Source of the DNA: UBA11524 sp964547515
GTDB lineage: Bacteria; Bacillota; Clostridia; Christensenellales; Aristaeellaceae
DNA: 12,403 nucleotides
Reading direction: 5' to 3'
Assembly: GCA_964547515.1 (NCBI GenBank)
Contig: CAZJOA010000081.1
Span: 1-12,403, forward strand
The position numbers and the translations under genes are program-made. The notes beneath the pieces are model-generated. The model did no database searches, was not told where the DNA came from, and worked only from the letters and a program-made list of their open reading frames with translations. Shown one piece after another: positions 6,508 to 12,403 of this stretch. The first letter of the stretch is position 1. Each line of letters opens with the position of its first letter.

Positions 6508-6639
6508 ATGGAACGATTCGGAACGACACGATTCATCCTCCTGCGTCAGCCGCGTCCGGGGGATCGGGAGTCCCGCCTGCGCCTGCCCCGGGATCACAGC
6601 TTGCAGCGACCGCGAAAGGAGATGTCCCCCCATGTTTGA
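6508..6639 (+). CDS. Small Arg-rich protein between spoVAB and spoVAC
   Basis: This is a 43-codon ORF. Its ATG at 6508 is preceded by a perfect AGGAGGT (6494-6500) with a 7-base spacer, and its TGA overlaps the spoVAC start by 8 bp (ATGTTTGA), the same junction type seen elsewhere in this operon. It fills the 160-bp gap between spoVAB and spoVAC, where the Bacillus operon has no extra gene to my knowledge. The product has ten arginines, one lysine and five acidic residues (net charge about +6). It begins MERFGTTRFILLR, is Pro/Arg-rich in the middle and has no membrane segment. It may bind DNA or the inner-membrane surface in the forespore, or it may mainly couple translation of spoVAC. I recognise no family. 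The start signals and the overlap are the main evidence. Confidence 0.6.
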   Translation: MERFGTTRFILLRQPRPGDRESRLRLPRDHSLQRPRKEMSPHV

Positions 6640-7108
6640 CAAGCATGCCACCCCCACGCCCGACCGGCAGCGTCAGCTGAACCGGTATGCCTTTCTGGTG
6701 GACAGGCTCTCGCCGCGCTCGAAGCTGGCGCAGGGACTGCTCCGCGCCTTCCTCACCGGCGGATGCATCTGCACCCTCGGCCAGTGCTTTCTGGAATTGG
6801 GACAGCGCGCGCTGGACATGAGCGTGTCCGCCTCCACCACCTTCGCCAGCATGATGATCGTGTTCATCACGGCAGTGCTGACGGGCGTGGGCGTGTTCGA
6901 CATGATCGCGCAGTACGGCGGCGCGGGGGCATTCGTGCCCATCAGCGGCTTTGCCAATGCCATGGTGTCCCCCGCGATGGAATTCCGCCGCGAGGGGCTC
7001 GTCCTGGGGCTGGGCTGCAAGCTGTTCACCATCGCCGGACCGGTGCTGGTCTGGGGCATCAGCGCCTCGGTCGTGGTGGGGCTGATCTATGCATTCATCC
7101 CGTGGTAA
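6632..7108 (+). CDS. spoVAC: Stage V sporulation protein AC (SpoVAC)
   Basis: The protein has 158 residues (about 150 in Bacillus). ATG at 6632 has AAAGGAG (6615-6621) ten bases upstream, slightly far, and the start overlaps the end of the small Arg-rich ORF. A polar N-terminal tail of about 33 residues is followed by membrane segments at about 36-56, 66-88, 93-110 and 122-152, including the family-typical GGCICTLGQ, FASMMIVFITAVLTGVGVFD and GGAGAFVPISGFANAM segments. In B. subtilis SpoVAC acts as a mechanosensitive-like channel that passes DPA across the spore inner membrane. The gene is essential for DPA uptake and belongs to the core AC-AD-AE set conserved even in spore formers that lack spoVAA/AB. 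Confidence 0.94.
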   Translation: MFDKHATPTPDRQRQLNRYAFLVDRLSPRSKLAQGLLRAFLTGGCICTLGQCFLELGQRALDMSVSASTTFASMMIVFITAVLTGVGVFDMIAQYGGAGAFVPISGFANAMVSPAMEFRREGLVLGLGCKLFTIAGPVLVWGISASVVVGLIYAFIPW

Positions 7109-7121
7109 AGGAGGAATCCCC

Positions 7122-8147
7122 ATGCAGTGCCATCGTATCGGTCAGGCCACCATCGTGCTGACGGAGCGTCCGCGGATCGTCTCGGGCGCGTCCGTCGTGG
7201 GCAAAAAGGAGGGCGAAGGCCCTCTGCATGCCGACTTCGACCAGATTATCGAGGACGATCTCTTCGGCGAAGAGACCTGGGAAAAGGCGGAAAGCCGCTT
7301 TCAGTACACCGCCGCCGACCTAGCCATCCGCCGCGCCGGGCTGACGCATGAGCAGATCGACGCGGCACTGGGCGGCGACCTGCTGGATCAGATCATGGCG
7401 GCATCGCTGGCCGTCCGGGAGCTGCACACGCCCTTTCTGGGGCTGTACGGCGCATGCTCCACCATGGCGGAAAGCCTCATCATCGCATCGATGCTGGTGG
7501 ACGGCGGTTATCTGCGGCATGCGGTGTGTACCGCGTCGAGCCATTTCTGCACGGCGGAAAGGCAATACCGCTTTCCGCTGGAATACGGCTGTCAGCGTCC
7601 GCCGACGGCGCAGTGGACGGTCACGGGCGCGGGTTCAGCCGTGGTGTCCGCCGATGAACGTCTGCCGGCCATTTGCCGCTGCACCCACGCCACCCCCGGA
7701 CGCATCGTGGACATGGCCGTGAAGGACGCCAACAACATGGGTGCGGCCATGGCACCCGCTGCGGCGGACACCCTGCGCCGTCACCTGACCGACCTGGAGC
7801 GCACCGCCGCAGATTACGACCTCATCATCACCGGCGATCTGGGTCAGGTGGGGCATGATCTGCTGCTGACGCTCATGCAGGAGCACGGCCTGCCCCTCGA
7901 CCCGGCGCGGTATATGGACTGCGGCCTGGCCATCTTCTCCCCCGAGCAGGACACCCATGCCGGGGGCAGCGGCTGCGGGTGCTCCGCCGTCACCCTCTGC
8001 GGACACATCCTCCGCCGTTTTCGGCAAGGCGAGCTGCACCGGGTGCTGTTCATGGCGACGGGCGCATTGCTCTCGCCCACATCCAGCCAGCAGGGCGACA
8101 CCATCCCGGGCATCGCCCATGCCATTGTATTGGAGGCCGACCGATGA
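7122..8147 (+). CDS. spoVAD: Stage V sporulation protein AD, DPA-binding (SpoVAD)
   Basis: The 341-residue cytosolic protein of thiolase (KAS III-like) fold binds dipicolinic acid and passes it to the SpoVA membrane channel. The start at 7122 follows AAAGGAGG with a 6-base spacer. Conserved segments are GPLHADFDQIIEDD near residue 35, GDLLDQI near 85, GLYGACSTMAES with the thiolase-position Cys112, SSHFCTAERQYRFP near 147, the glycine motif TGAGSAVV, MAPAAADTLRRHL, ITGDLGQVG, HAGGSGCGCSAVT and the C-terminal MATGALLSPTSSQQGD and IPGIAHAI. The length matches Bacillus SpoVAD (about 338). It is unlikely to be an active condensing enzyme; the family has been recruited to ligand binding. Its stop overlaps the spoVAE start by 4 bp (ATGA). 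Confidence 0.96.
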   Translation: MQCHRIGQATIVLTERPRIVSGASVVGKKEGEGPLHADFDQIIEDDLFGEETWEKAESRFQYTAADLAIRRAGLTHEQIDAALGGDLLDQIMAASLAVRELHTPFLGLYGACSTMAESLIIASMLVDGGYLRHAVCTASSHFCTAERQYRFPLEYGCQRPPTAQWTVTGAGSAVVSADERLPAICRCTHATPGRIVDMAVKDANNMGAAMAPAAADTLRRHLTDLERTAADYDLIITGDLGQVGHDLLLTLMQEHGLPLDPARYMDCGLAIFSPEQDTHAGGSGCGCSAVTLCGHILRRFRQGELHRVLFMATGALLSPTSSQQGDTIPGIAHAIVLEADR

Positions 8148-8515
8148 TCTCCCTGCTTTTGCATCTGCTGAAGGCCTTTGCCGTGGGCGGCGCGATCTGC
8201 ACCATCGGCGAGCTGCTCGTCCTGAAGACAAAGCTGACCCCGGCGCGGATACTGGTGGGGTACATCGTGGCGGGGGTGCTGCTGAGCGCGGTGGGCCTGT
8301 ACGCGCCGGTGGTGGAATTCGCCGGAGCCGGCGCGACCATCCCGCTGACGGGCTTCGGGCATGCGCTGACCACGGGCGTGAAGCGTGCGGTGCAGGAGAT
8401 CGGCGTGATCGGGGCATTCACCGGCGGACTGACCAGCACCGCCGCCGGAATCGCCGCCGCAGTGTTCTTCGGGGCGCTGACGGCGATGCTGTTCAAGCCC
8501 CACGCAAAGGAATAA
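8144..8515 (+). CDS. spoVAE: Stage V sporulation protein AE (SpoVAE/SpoVAEB type)
   Basis: The 123-residue integral membrane protein corresponds to SpoVAEB of Bacillus. ATG at 8144 overlaps the spoVAD stop by 4 bp and has GGAGG (8132-8136) 7 bases upstream. It contains the family motifs FAVGGAICTIGELL, TPARILVGYIVAGVLLSAVGLY, GAGATIPLTGFGHAL and the C-terminal GLTSTAAGIAAAVFFGALTA, and has about four hydrophobic segments. It is structurally related to SpoVAC; the GGAICTIG and GAGATIPLTGFG motifs match GGCICTLG and GAGAFVPISGFA there. With SpoVAC and SpoVAD it forms the core DPA translocation unit. It is the last gene of the operon: no spoVAEA or spoVAF follows. No convincing terminator hairpin is seen between it and the degV promoter, only a T6 run at 8537-8542. 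Confidence 0.94.
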   Translation: MISLLLHLLKAFAVGGAICTIGELLVLKTKLTPARILVGYIVAGVLLSAVGLYAPVVEFAGAGATIPLTGFGHALTTGVKRAVQEIGVIGAFTGGLTSTAAGIAAAVFFGALTAMLFKPHAKE

Positions 8516-8545
8516 GCCCACCTGGATTCTTCATGGTTTTTTAAG

Positions 8546-8574
8546 TTGCATTTTCAGAGCTTTCGCGGTACAAT
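8546..8574 (+). promoter_or_regulatory. Vegetative promoter of degV
   Basis: TTGCAT (8546-8551) and TACAAT (8569-8574) are separated by exactly 17 bp, close to the sigma-A consensus. The predicted start is near 8581, giving a leader of about 50 nt. It separates degV from the forespore operon upstream. Confidence 0.75.
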
Positions 8575-8631
8575 AGGCATGGACTCCTTCATTTTATTTT
8601 CATTTTTCATCCATATCCTCAGGAGGTTGCC

Positions 8632-9507
8632 ATGCGAAGCTACGTTTTGATGACCGACAGCGACAGCGATCTGCCCTACGCGCTGAAGGTCCAGTACGAC
8701 ATTCCGGTGGTGTACATGCCCTACACCCTGGATGGCCGGGAATACTTTGATGATCTGGGGCAAACGCTGGATCACAAGGCCTTCTTCGACAAGATGCGTC
8801 AGGGGGCACATCCCACCACGTCCGCGCTGAACGAGGCGGTGTACGAGGAGTACTTCGAGCCCATCCTCGCCGGCGGACAGGATCTGCTCTTCCTGGCCTT
8901 TTCCAGCCAGCTGTCCATGACCATCAACGCCATCCGCGCCGCGCGGGAGACGCTGCTGGCCAAGTACCCCGGGCGGAAGTTCACCGTGGTGGATACGCTG
9001 TCCATCTCCGGACCGCAGACGCTGCTGGTGCTCAAGGCGCACGAGATGTACCGTGCGGGAGCAGAGCTGGACACGGTCGCCGGGTGGGTGGAGGCCAACA
9101 AGCTCCGTGCGCAGGCGTTTTTCACGGTGGACGACCTGCAATACCTCCAGCGCGGGGGACGCATATCGGCCACGGCGGCGGCATTGGGGTCGCTGCTGGA
9201 TCTGAAGCCGATCCTGACCGAGACGCGCGAGGGCAAGCTGGCGGCAGCGGGCAAGGTACGCGGCCGCAAGAAGGCCATGAGCTTCCTGATTGACAAGGCC
9301 GTGGAGAATGTGGAGGATCAGACCGAATCCATCGGGCTGGTGCTCCATGCGGATGCCCCGGCTGACGCGGAAAAGCTCGCCGAGCAGCTCCGTGAGAAGC
9401 TCCCGGCCATGACCATCCGCATCGAGAATGTGGGCCCGGTCATCGGGACGCACGCCGGTCCGGGGACGCTGGCCTTCTGCTTCATCGGCAAGGAGCGCGC
9501 GCTGTAA
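8632..9507 (+). CDS. DegV family fatty-acid-binding protein
   Basis: The 291-residue cytosolic protein is of the usual DegV length (about 280-290). ATG at 8632 follows AGGAGG with a 5-base spacer. DegV/FakB proteins bind a fatty acid between two domains; FakB members present it to the FakA kinase for incorporation into phospholipid. Visible signatures are TDSDSDLP at residues 8-15, PTTSALN near 62-68 (the Ser contacting the carboxylate in FakB), the FSSQLSMT segment near 90, VVDTLSISGPQ near 121 and DDLQYLQRGGRIS near 164-176. The end matches the G-PVIGTHAGPGTLAF motif (about 267-282), complete in this family. No fakA homologue is nearby, so whether it is a FakB or another DegV paralogue is open. 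It stands alone with its own promoter and terminator. Confidence 0.93.
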   Translation: MRSYVLMTDSDSDLPYALKVQYDIPVVYMPYTLDGREYFDDLGQTLDHKAFFDKMRQGAHPTTSALNEAVYEEYFEPILAGGQDLLFLAFSSQLSMTINAIRAARETLLAKYPGRKFTVVDTLSISGPQTLLVLKAHEMYRAGAELDTVAGWVEANKLRAQAFFTVDDLQYLQRGGRISATAAALGSLLDLKPILTETREGKLAAAGKVRGRKKAMSFLIDKAVENVEDQTESIGLVLHADAPADAEKLAEQLREKLPAMTIRIENVGPVIGTHAGPGTLAFCFIGKERAL

Positions 9508-9519
9508 ACCGGGTGACGA

Positions 9520-9550
9520 CCGCCTTCCCCGCAGGGAGGGCGGATTTTTT
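9520..9550 (+). terminator. Strong rho-independent terminator after degV
   Basis: CCGCCTTCCC (9520-9529) pairs with GGGAGGGCGG (9534-9543), ten bp with one G-T wobble and a CGCA loop, followed by ATTTTTT (9544-9550). It begins 12 bp after the degV stop codon. Confidence 0.9.
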
Positions 9551-9556
9551 CTGCGG

Positions 9557-9715
9557 ATGCTTCTGCTGACGCTTTGCACGGCGTGCGCGATGGCGGACAT
9601 GGTGATCGACGACGAGGCCTTCAGTGCCAATGGTGATTTCTTCTTCGTCGTCACACCCGGCTTCTACGCCGAGCAGCACTGCAAGGACAACGGCATCCCC
9701 TACACCGTCGAATGA
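9557..9715 (+). CDS. Doubtful short ORF between two terminators
   Basis: The 52-codon frame runs from ATG 9557 (alternative ATGs at 9590 and 9599) to TGA at 9713-9715. The product has a hydrophobic start (MLLLTLCTACAMA) and a protein-like C-terminal part rich in Asp, Phe and Tyr (GDFFFVVTPGFYAEQH, NGIPYTVE) with third codon positions almost all G or C like the real genes here. No start has a recognisable ribosome binding site, and it starts just after the degV terminator with no visible promoter. It may be a small protein or the decayed 3' end of a lost gene. Function unknown. Confidence 0.3.
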   Translation: MLLLTLCTACAMADMVIDDEAFSANGDFFFVVTPGFYAEQHCKDNGIPYTVE

Positions 9716-9731
9716 CCCCGTTCCCCCACGC

Positions 9732-9784
9732 AAAAGCCCGGCAGGTGCGGTCTCCCGCATGCGTCCTGCCGGGCGTTTTGTTTG
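9732..9784. terminator. Bidirectional terminator
   Basis: GCCCGGCAGG (9736-9745) pairs perfectly with CCTGCCGGGC (9765-9774), with a second inner stem TGCGG/CCGCA around a TCTC loop. On the plus strand it is followed by GTTTTGTTTG, on the minus strand by TTTTG. It lies 14 bp beyond the minus-strand gene stop (9789) and 20 bp after the short plus-strand ORF, so it separates the convergent units. Confidence 0.85.
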
Positions 9785-9788
9785 TCGG

Positions 9789-10427
9789 TCATTGTGCGGC
9801 GCATTCCGCACCGCATTTCATCACGAATTCCACCGGGTCGATGAAGGCAAAGCGCACCTTGTTCAGCGCCGCCCGCGTGAAACGCACGGTCAGCAGCGTC
9901 CGCCCGTCGTGGGTGGCGGTCACGTCCACCACCAACACCGGCAGCGCCGCGAACAGGTCACGGGCGATGCGCAGCGCCATGCCGCACAGGTATGCCCGCG
10001 CGTCCGCCGTCAGCAGATCGGCGCGCGCCGCGAAGCTCGCCCGCAGGGTGTCCGCATCGGCGGTGGTCACCTCCAGCGCCGATACATACGGGGTCAGGTC
10101 GGCCATGGGGTTCTCCGCCTGGAGCACCGCCAGATACGCCCCGATGTCCCCCCGCAGCACATCCGCCGCATACCGGTGATACAGCGCCCATTTGTCCGGC
10201 GGGGTCAGGCCATCGGTCGGCTCGGGCGACACAAGGATGTCCGTCCAGTCAATGCTCTCGTCCGCCGTCTTCCACAGCTGCTGAAAGGGCGGCAGGGCAG
10301 GCTGATCCTCCGCGGCGGATGCATCAGCCGCCTTCATGGTCGCGGTGTTCGCCGGGGCGGACGTCCCGTAGAGGTCGCCCACAATGTCGGACATCCCCCG
10401 CAGGAGCGTCCTGCGCATGTCACTCAT
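9789..10427 (-). CDS. Unrecognised protein coupled to the AAA+ ATPase
   Basis: The protein has 212 residues. The start ATG (10425-10427) overlaps the ATPase stop by 8 bp (ATGAGTGA), with a GGGGG tract about 10 bases upstream. An in-frame ATG three codons later (10416-10418) is an alternative. Residues 1-20 are basic and helical and about 30-55 are Ala/Pro-rich and probably disordered. A Trp-containing segment (FQQLWKTADESIDWTDI) follows, then a helical region with DKWALYHRYAADVLRGDIGAYLAVL. The end (about 165-207) looks like a beta-rich element: LPVLVVDVTATHDGRTLL, TVRFTRAALNKVRFAFIDP. There are no signal peptide, membrane segment or catalytic motifs I recognise. Translational coupling implies a stoichiometric partner, adaptor or substrate of the ATPase. 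No family can be named. Confidence 0.75.
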   Translation of the reverse strand: MSDMRRTLLRGMSDIVGDLYGTSAPANTATMKAADASAAEDQPALPPFQQLWKTADESIDWTDILVSPEPTDGLTPPDKWALYHRYAADVLRGDIGAYLAVLQAENPMADLTPYVSALEVTTADADTLRASFAARADLLTADARAYLCGMALRIARDLFAALPVLVVDVTATHDGRTLLTVRFTRAALNKVRFAFIDPVEFVMKCGAECAAQ

Positions 10428-12312
10428 CCTGCGCACCCCCTTCCCGGCGGCAGCGGACACAGGGCGGGTTCGCGCCGGTGTCGAAATGCTCGATGGTCAC
10501 GGCCGCATCGCGGATCACCGCATGGTCAAACAGCCAGCGGCTGAGCGGATTGATGAGCAGCGCCTCCACCTGATTGCCGATGCCGCGTCCGCCGTTGGAG
10601 AGGTCGGCCAAAGCGGCGGCGGACAATTCCGCATACGCCTCGTCGGTCACGGACACGCGGATGCCCTTCTGCTCCTCCAGGCGGCGGACGATCTTGTCCA
10701 CCTGTGCGTGGAGGATCGCCTTGCCCGCGTCCTCCCGGATGAAGTCGAACACGACGATGTTCTCGCCGATGCGGTTGAGGATCTCCGGACGACCCAGCTC
10801 CAGCTTGAAGTGATCCTCCACCGCCTGACGCAGCCGCCGTTCGACCTCGGCGTAGTCCATGTCCATGGTGACATTCTGATGGCGGCGGCCGAATTCGTCC
10901 TTGACATACATGCCCAGATTGCTGGTGAAAATGATGATCGTCTCGGAGAAATAGACGGTGTTGCCCTGCCCGTCGGTCAGGCGGCCGTCCTCCAGAATTT
11001 GCAGGAACTTATCCAGGATGGAGGCATGGGCCTTCTCGATCTCATCGAAGAGCACGATGGCGAAGGGGTTCTTCCGGATGGCGTTGGTCAGCTGACCGCC
11101 CGCCTCATAGCCCACATAGCCGGGCGGTGCACCCAGCAGCTTCTGATCGGAATGGGACTGCCCATATTCGGACATATCGAAGCGGATGCAGGCGCTTTCG
11201 TCCCCGAAGAGCTTCTCGGCCAGCGCCTTGGCGGTCTCGGTCTTGCCCACGCCCGTCGGCCCGGCATAGAACAGCACGCCCTTGGGCTTTGCGGTGGACG
11301 ACGAGGACAGGCCGTTCATGCCCGTCACCGCGCGCTTGACCACATCCAGTGTGCGCTCCAGCGCGGCATCCTGCCCCTTGATGCGCCGCTCGAAATCCTG
11401 TTTGGCCGTGCGCAGCCCCTCCATGGACAGATTCGCCCACGGGTTCTCCTTCACGCCGTATTTATACAGGTCGACAACGGAGCACAGGTCGCGGATGGGT
11501 GTCTGCTCCTGCTTGGACAGGCGGCGCATGGCATCCAGCTCGGTGAAGGTCAGCCCCTCGGTCAGGCCGACGAACTTCTCGCGCAGGCGGGCGAGTTCAT
11601 CCGGGTGCGCGTCGTAGAAGGGCATGTCCGTGCGGTAGACGGTCGCGTCGAAGAAGGTCGGCCAGGCCTTGCCGGAGATCAGGCGGCGGCGTTCCTCGCG
11701 ATCGGGCGCTTCCATGCGGATGGTCTTGCACAGCGGGTTGTTCAGGTAGAACCACGTCGGCAGGTCATTGAGCTTGGACACCAGCAGAATCAGCAGATTC
11801 TGCCTTTTGCCCATGGGGGTACGGATGGTCGTGGCGGACATGGCGGACTGCATCAGCAGGTTGAAGCTGTTCACATCATGCTGATCCATCCGTTCGGGGG
11901 TGATGATATAGTGGCTGGCCAGCTCCATGACGATGGCGGTGGCGGCGGCATTCTGGCTCATGGCGCGGCGGATGACATTGGGCGCGGTGTCCGCCCCATT
12001 GCCCTTGAATTCGGCGGGGATCGCGCCGTTCTCCGCCTTGCAGCCATTGGCGCGGGCAAATCCCGTCAGCATTTCCGGCGCGTAGGGGTTCATGAAGCCC
12101 ACCAGATTGGAATAGAACACCACCTGGTCGTAGCCCTTGTCCGTCAGGTAGCCGTTCAGGTACTGTGTGAGGGGGACAAGGCTGTCCTCGGGGATCGACC
12201 CTTCCACCGGATACCGGCAGCGATCCAGCACATTCCCCTCCAGGATGATGAGGGGCTTCACCGCGCTGAACAGCTCCAGCTCCCGATGCCATTTGGAGAT
12301 CAGCGGTGTCAC
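10420..12312 (-). CDS. ClpB-D2-like AAA+ ATPase with divergent N-terminal half
   Basis: The product has 630 residues from GTG at 12310-12312. AAGGAGG lies 7 bases before this GTG but almost touches the ATG two codons upstream (12316-12318), so GTG is preferred. Residues about 310-610 form a Clp/HSP100 second-type AAA+ module. It has Walker A GPTGVGKT (about 351-358), pore loop GYVG (about 398-401), Walker B IVLFDEIEK (about 419-427), sensor 1 TSNLG (about 463-467), arginine-finger region PEILNRI (about 509-515), and a ClpB-type small domain with sensor-2-like GGRGIGNQVE. Residues 1-230 contain strand motifs (PLIILEGNV, LLILLVSKLND) and an EAPDREERRRLI segment like the end of an AAA core, but no Walker A or Walker B. 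This suggests a degenerate first AAA domain in place of ClpB D1. No ClpB middle domain or Clp N-domain is seen. It likely remodels proteins with the downstream gene product; the substrate is unknown. Confidence 0.88.
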   Translation of the reverse strand: MTPLISKWHRELELFSAVKPLIILEGNVLDRCRYPVEGSIPEDSLVPLTQYLNGYLTDKGYDQVVFYSNLVGFMNPYAPEMLTGFARANGCKAENGAIPAEFKGNGADTAPNVIRRAMSQNAAATAIVMELASHYIITPERMDQHDVNSFNLLMQSAMSATTIRTPMGKRQNLLILLVSKLNDLPTWFYLNNPLCKTIRMEAPDREERRRLISGKAWPTFFDATVYRTDMPFYDAHPDELARLREKFVGLTEGLTFTELDAMRRLSKQEQTPIRDLCSVVDLYKYGVKENPWANLSMEGLRTAKQDFERRIKGQDAALERTLDVVKRAVTGMNGLSSSSTAKPKGVLFYAGPTGVGKTETAKALAEKLFGDESACIRFDMSEYGQSHSDQKLLGAPPGYVGYEAGGQLTNAIRKNPFAIVLFDEIEKAHASILDKFLQILEDGRLTDGQGNTVYFSETIIIFTSNLGMYVKDEFGRRHQNVTMDMDYAEVERRLRQAVEDHFKLELGRPEILNRIGENIVVFDFIREDAGKAILHAQVDKIVRRLEEQKGIRVSVTDEAYAELSAAALADLSNGGRGIGNQVEALLINPLSRWLFDHAVIRDAAVTIEHFDTGANPPCVRCRREGGAQDE

Positions 12313-12345
12313 GGGCATACCTCCTTACATTTCTCATTTGTATTG

Positions 12346-12374
12346 ATTTTACCACGTCGCGGACGCAATGGCAA
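12346..12374 (-). promoter_or_regulatory. Vegetative promoter of the AAA+ ATPase unit
   Basis: On the minus strand TTGCCA (12369-12374) and TAAAAT (12346-12351) are separated by exactly 17 bp, with a TGG extension before the -10 box. The predicted start is near 12338, giving a leader of about 25 nt. The two-gene unit is therefore independent of whatever lies to the right. Confidence 0.75.
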
Positions 12375-12403
12375 GAGGGACGGCAGGAACGGGGGACGGC
12401 AGG

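Noticed and set aside
8516..8545. Terminator after spoVAE
   Set aside because: A T6 run is present, but only 3-4 bp stems can be drawn before it.
9624..10544. 306-codon plus-strand open frame
   Set aside because: It crosses the bidirectional terminator and lies antisense to the 212-residue gene and ATPase end. The product is Arg/His/Gly-rich without domain signatures.
12377..12403. Direct repeat GGGACGGCAGG at 12377-12387 and 12393-12403
   Set aside because: Two copies are seen at the cut edge of the window, upstream of the -35 box. It may be the start of a longer repeat, but this cannot be judged here.

Overview
The window comes from a spore-forming member of the Bacillota, most likely a GC-rich anaerobic clostridial lineage (Clostridia, possibly a gut group such as Christensenellales or Oscillospiraceae; the family is a guess). 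The spore-specific genes sleB, ypeB and spoVAA/AB/AC/AD/AE, the strong AGGAGG ribosome binding sites and the TTGACA/TATAAT-type promoters all point there. Third codon positions are overwhelmingly G or C, so the opposite strands carry long spurious open frames. There are no tRNA or rRNA genes, CRISPR arrays, transposases or phage genes.

Layout. Positions 1-211: a leftward vegetative promoter firing off the left edge, with a 16-bp perfect palindrome just upstream of its -35 box, then the terminator of the next gene. 212-2443 (minus): a large exported protein with an N-terminal propeller-like half fused to an extracellular solute-binding domain, with no permease genes beside it. 2484-2535: an intercistronic terminator hairpin with a possible antiterminator pairing. 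2607-3098 (minus): a single-pass membrane protein of unknown function. 3099-3310: a divergent regulatory region with a vegetative promoter to the left and a sigma-G-like promoter to the right.

Positions 3311-8515 (plus) form one tightly packed forespore/germination operon. It runs: small exported Trp-rich protein, sleB (cortex-lytic enzyme), ypeB (its partner), spoVAA, spoVAB, an unlisted 43-codon Arg-rich ORF, spoVAC, spoVAD and spoVAE. The products cover the late steps of germination: dipicolinic acid (DPA) movement through the SpoVA channel, and cortex hydrolysis by SleB, which YpeB stabilises. Several junctions overlap by exactly 8 bp, which suggests translational coupling.

Positions 8546-9550 hold degV with its own promoter and a strong terminator. 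A doubtful 52-codon ORF follows, then a bidirectional terminator (9732-9784). Positions 9789-12374 (minus) hold a two-gene unit with its own promoter: a ClpB-D2-like AAA+ ATPase with an unusual N-terminal half lacking a Walker A motif, coupled by an 8-bp overlap to an unrecognised 212-residue protein. This pair and the two small proteins in the germination operon are the best candidates for undescribed biology here.
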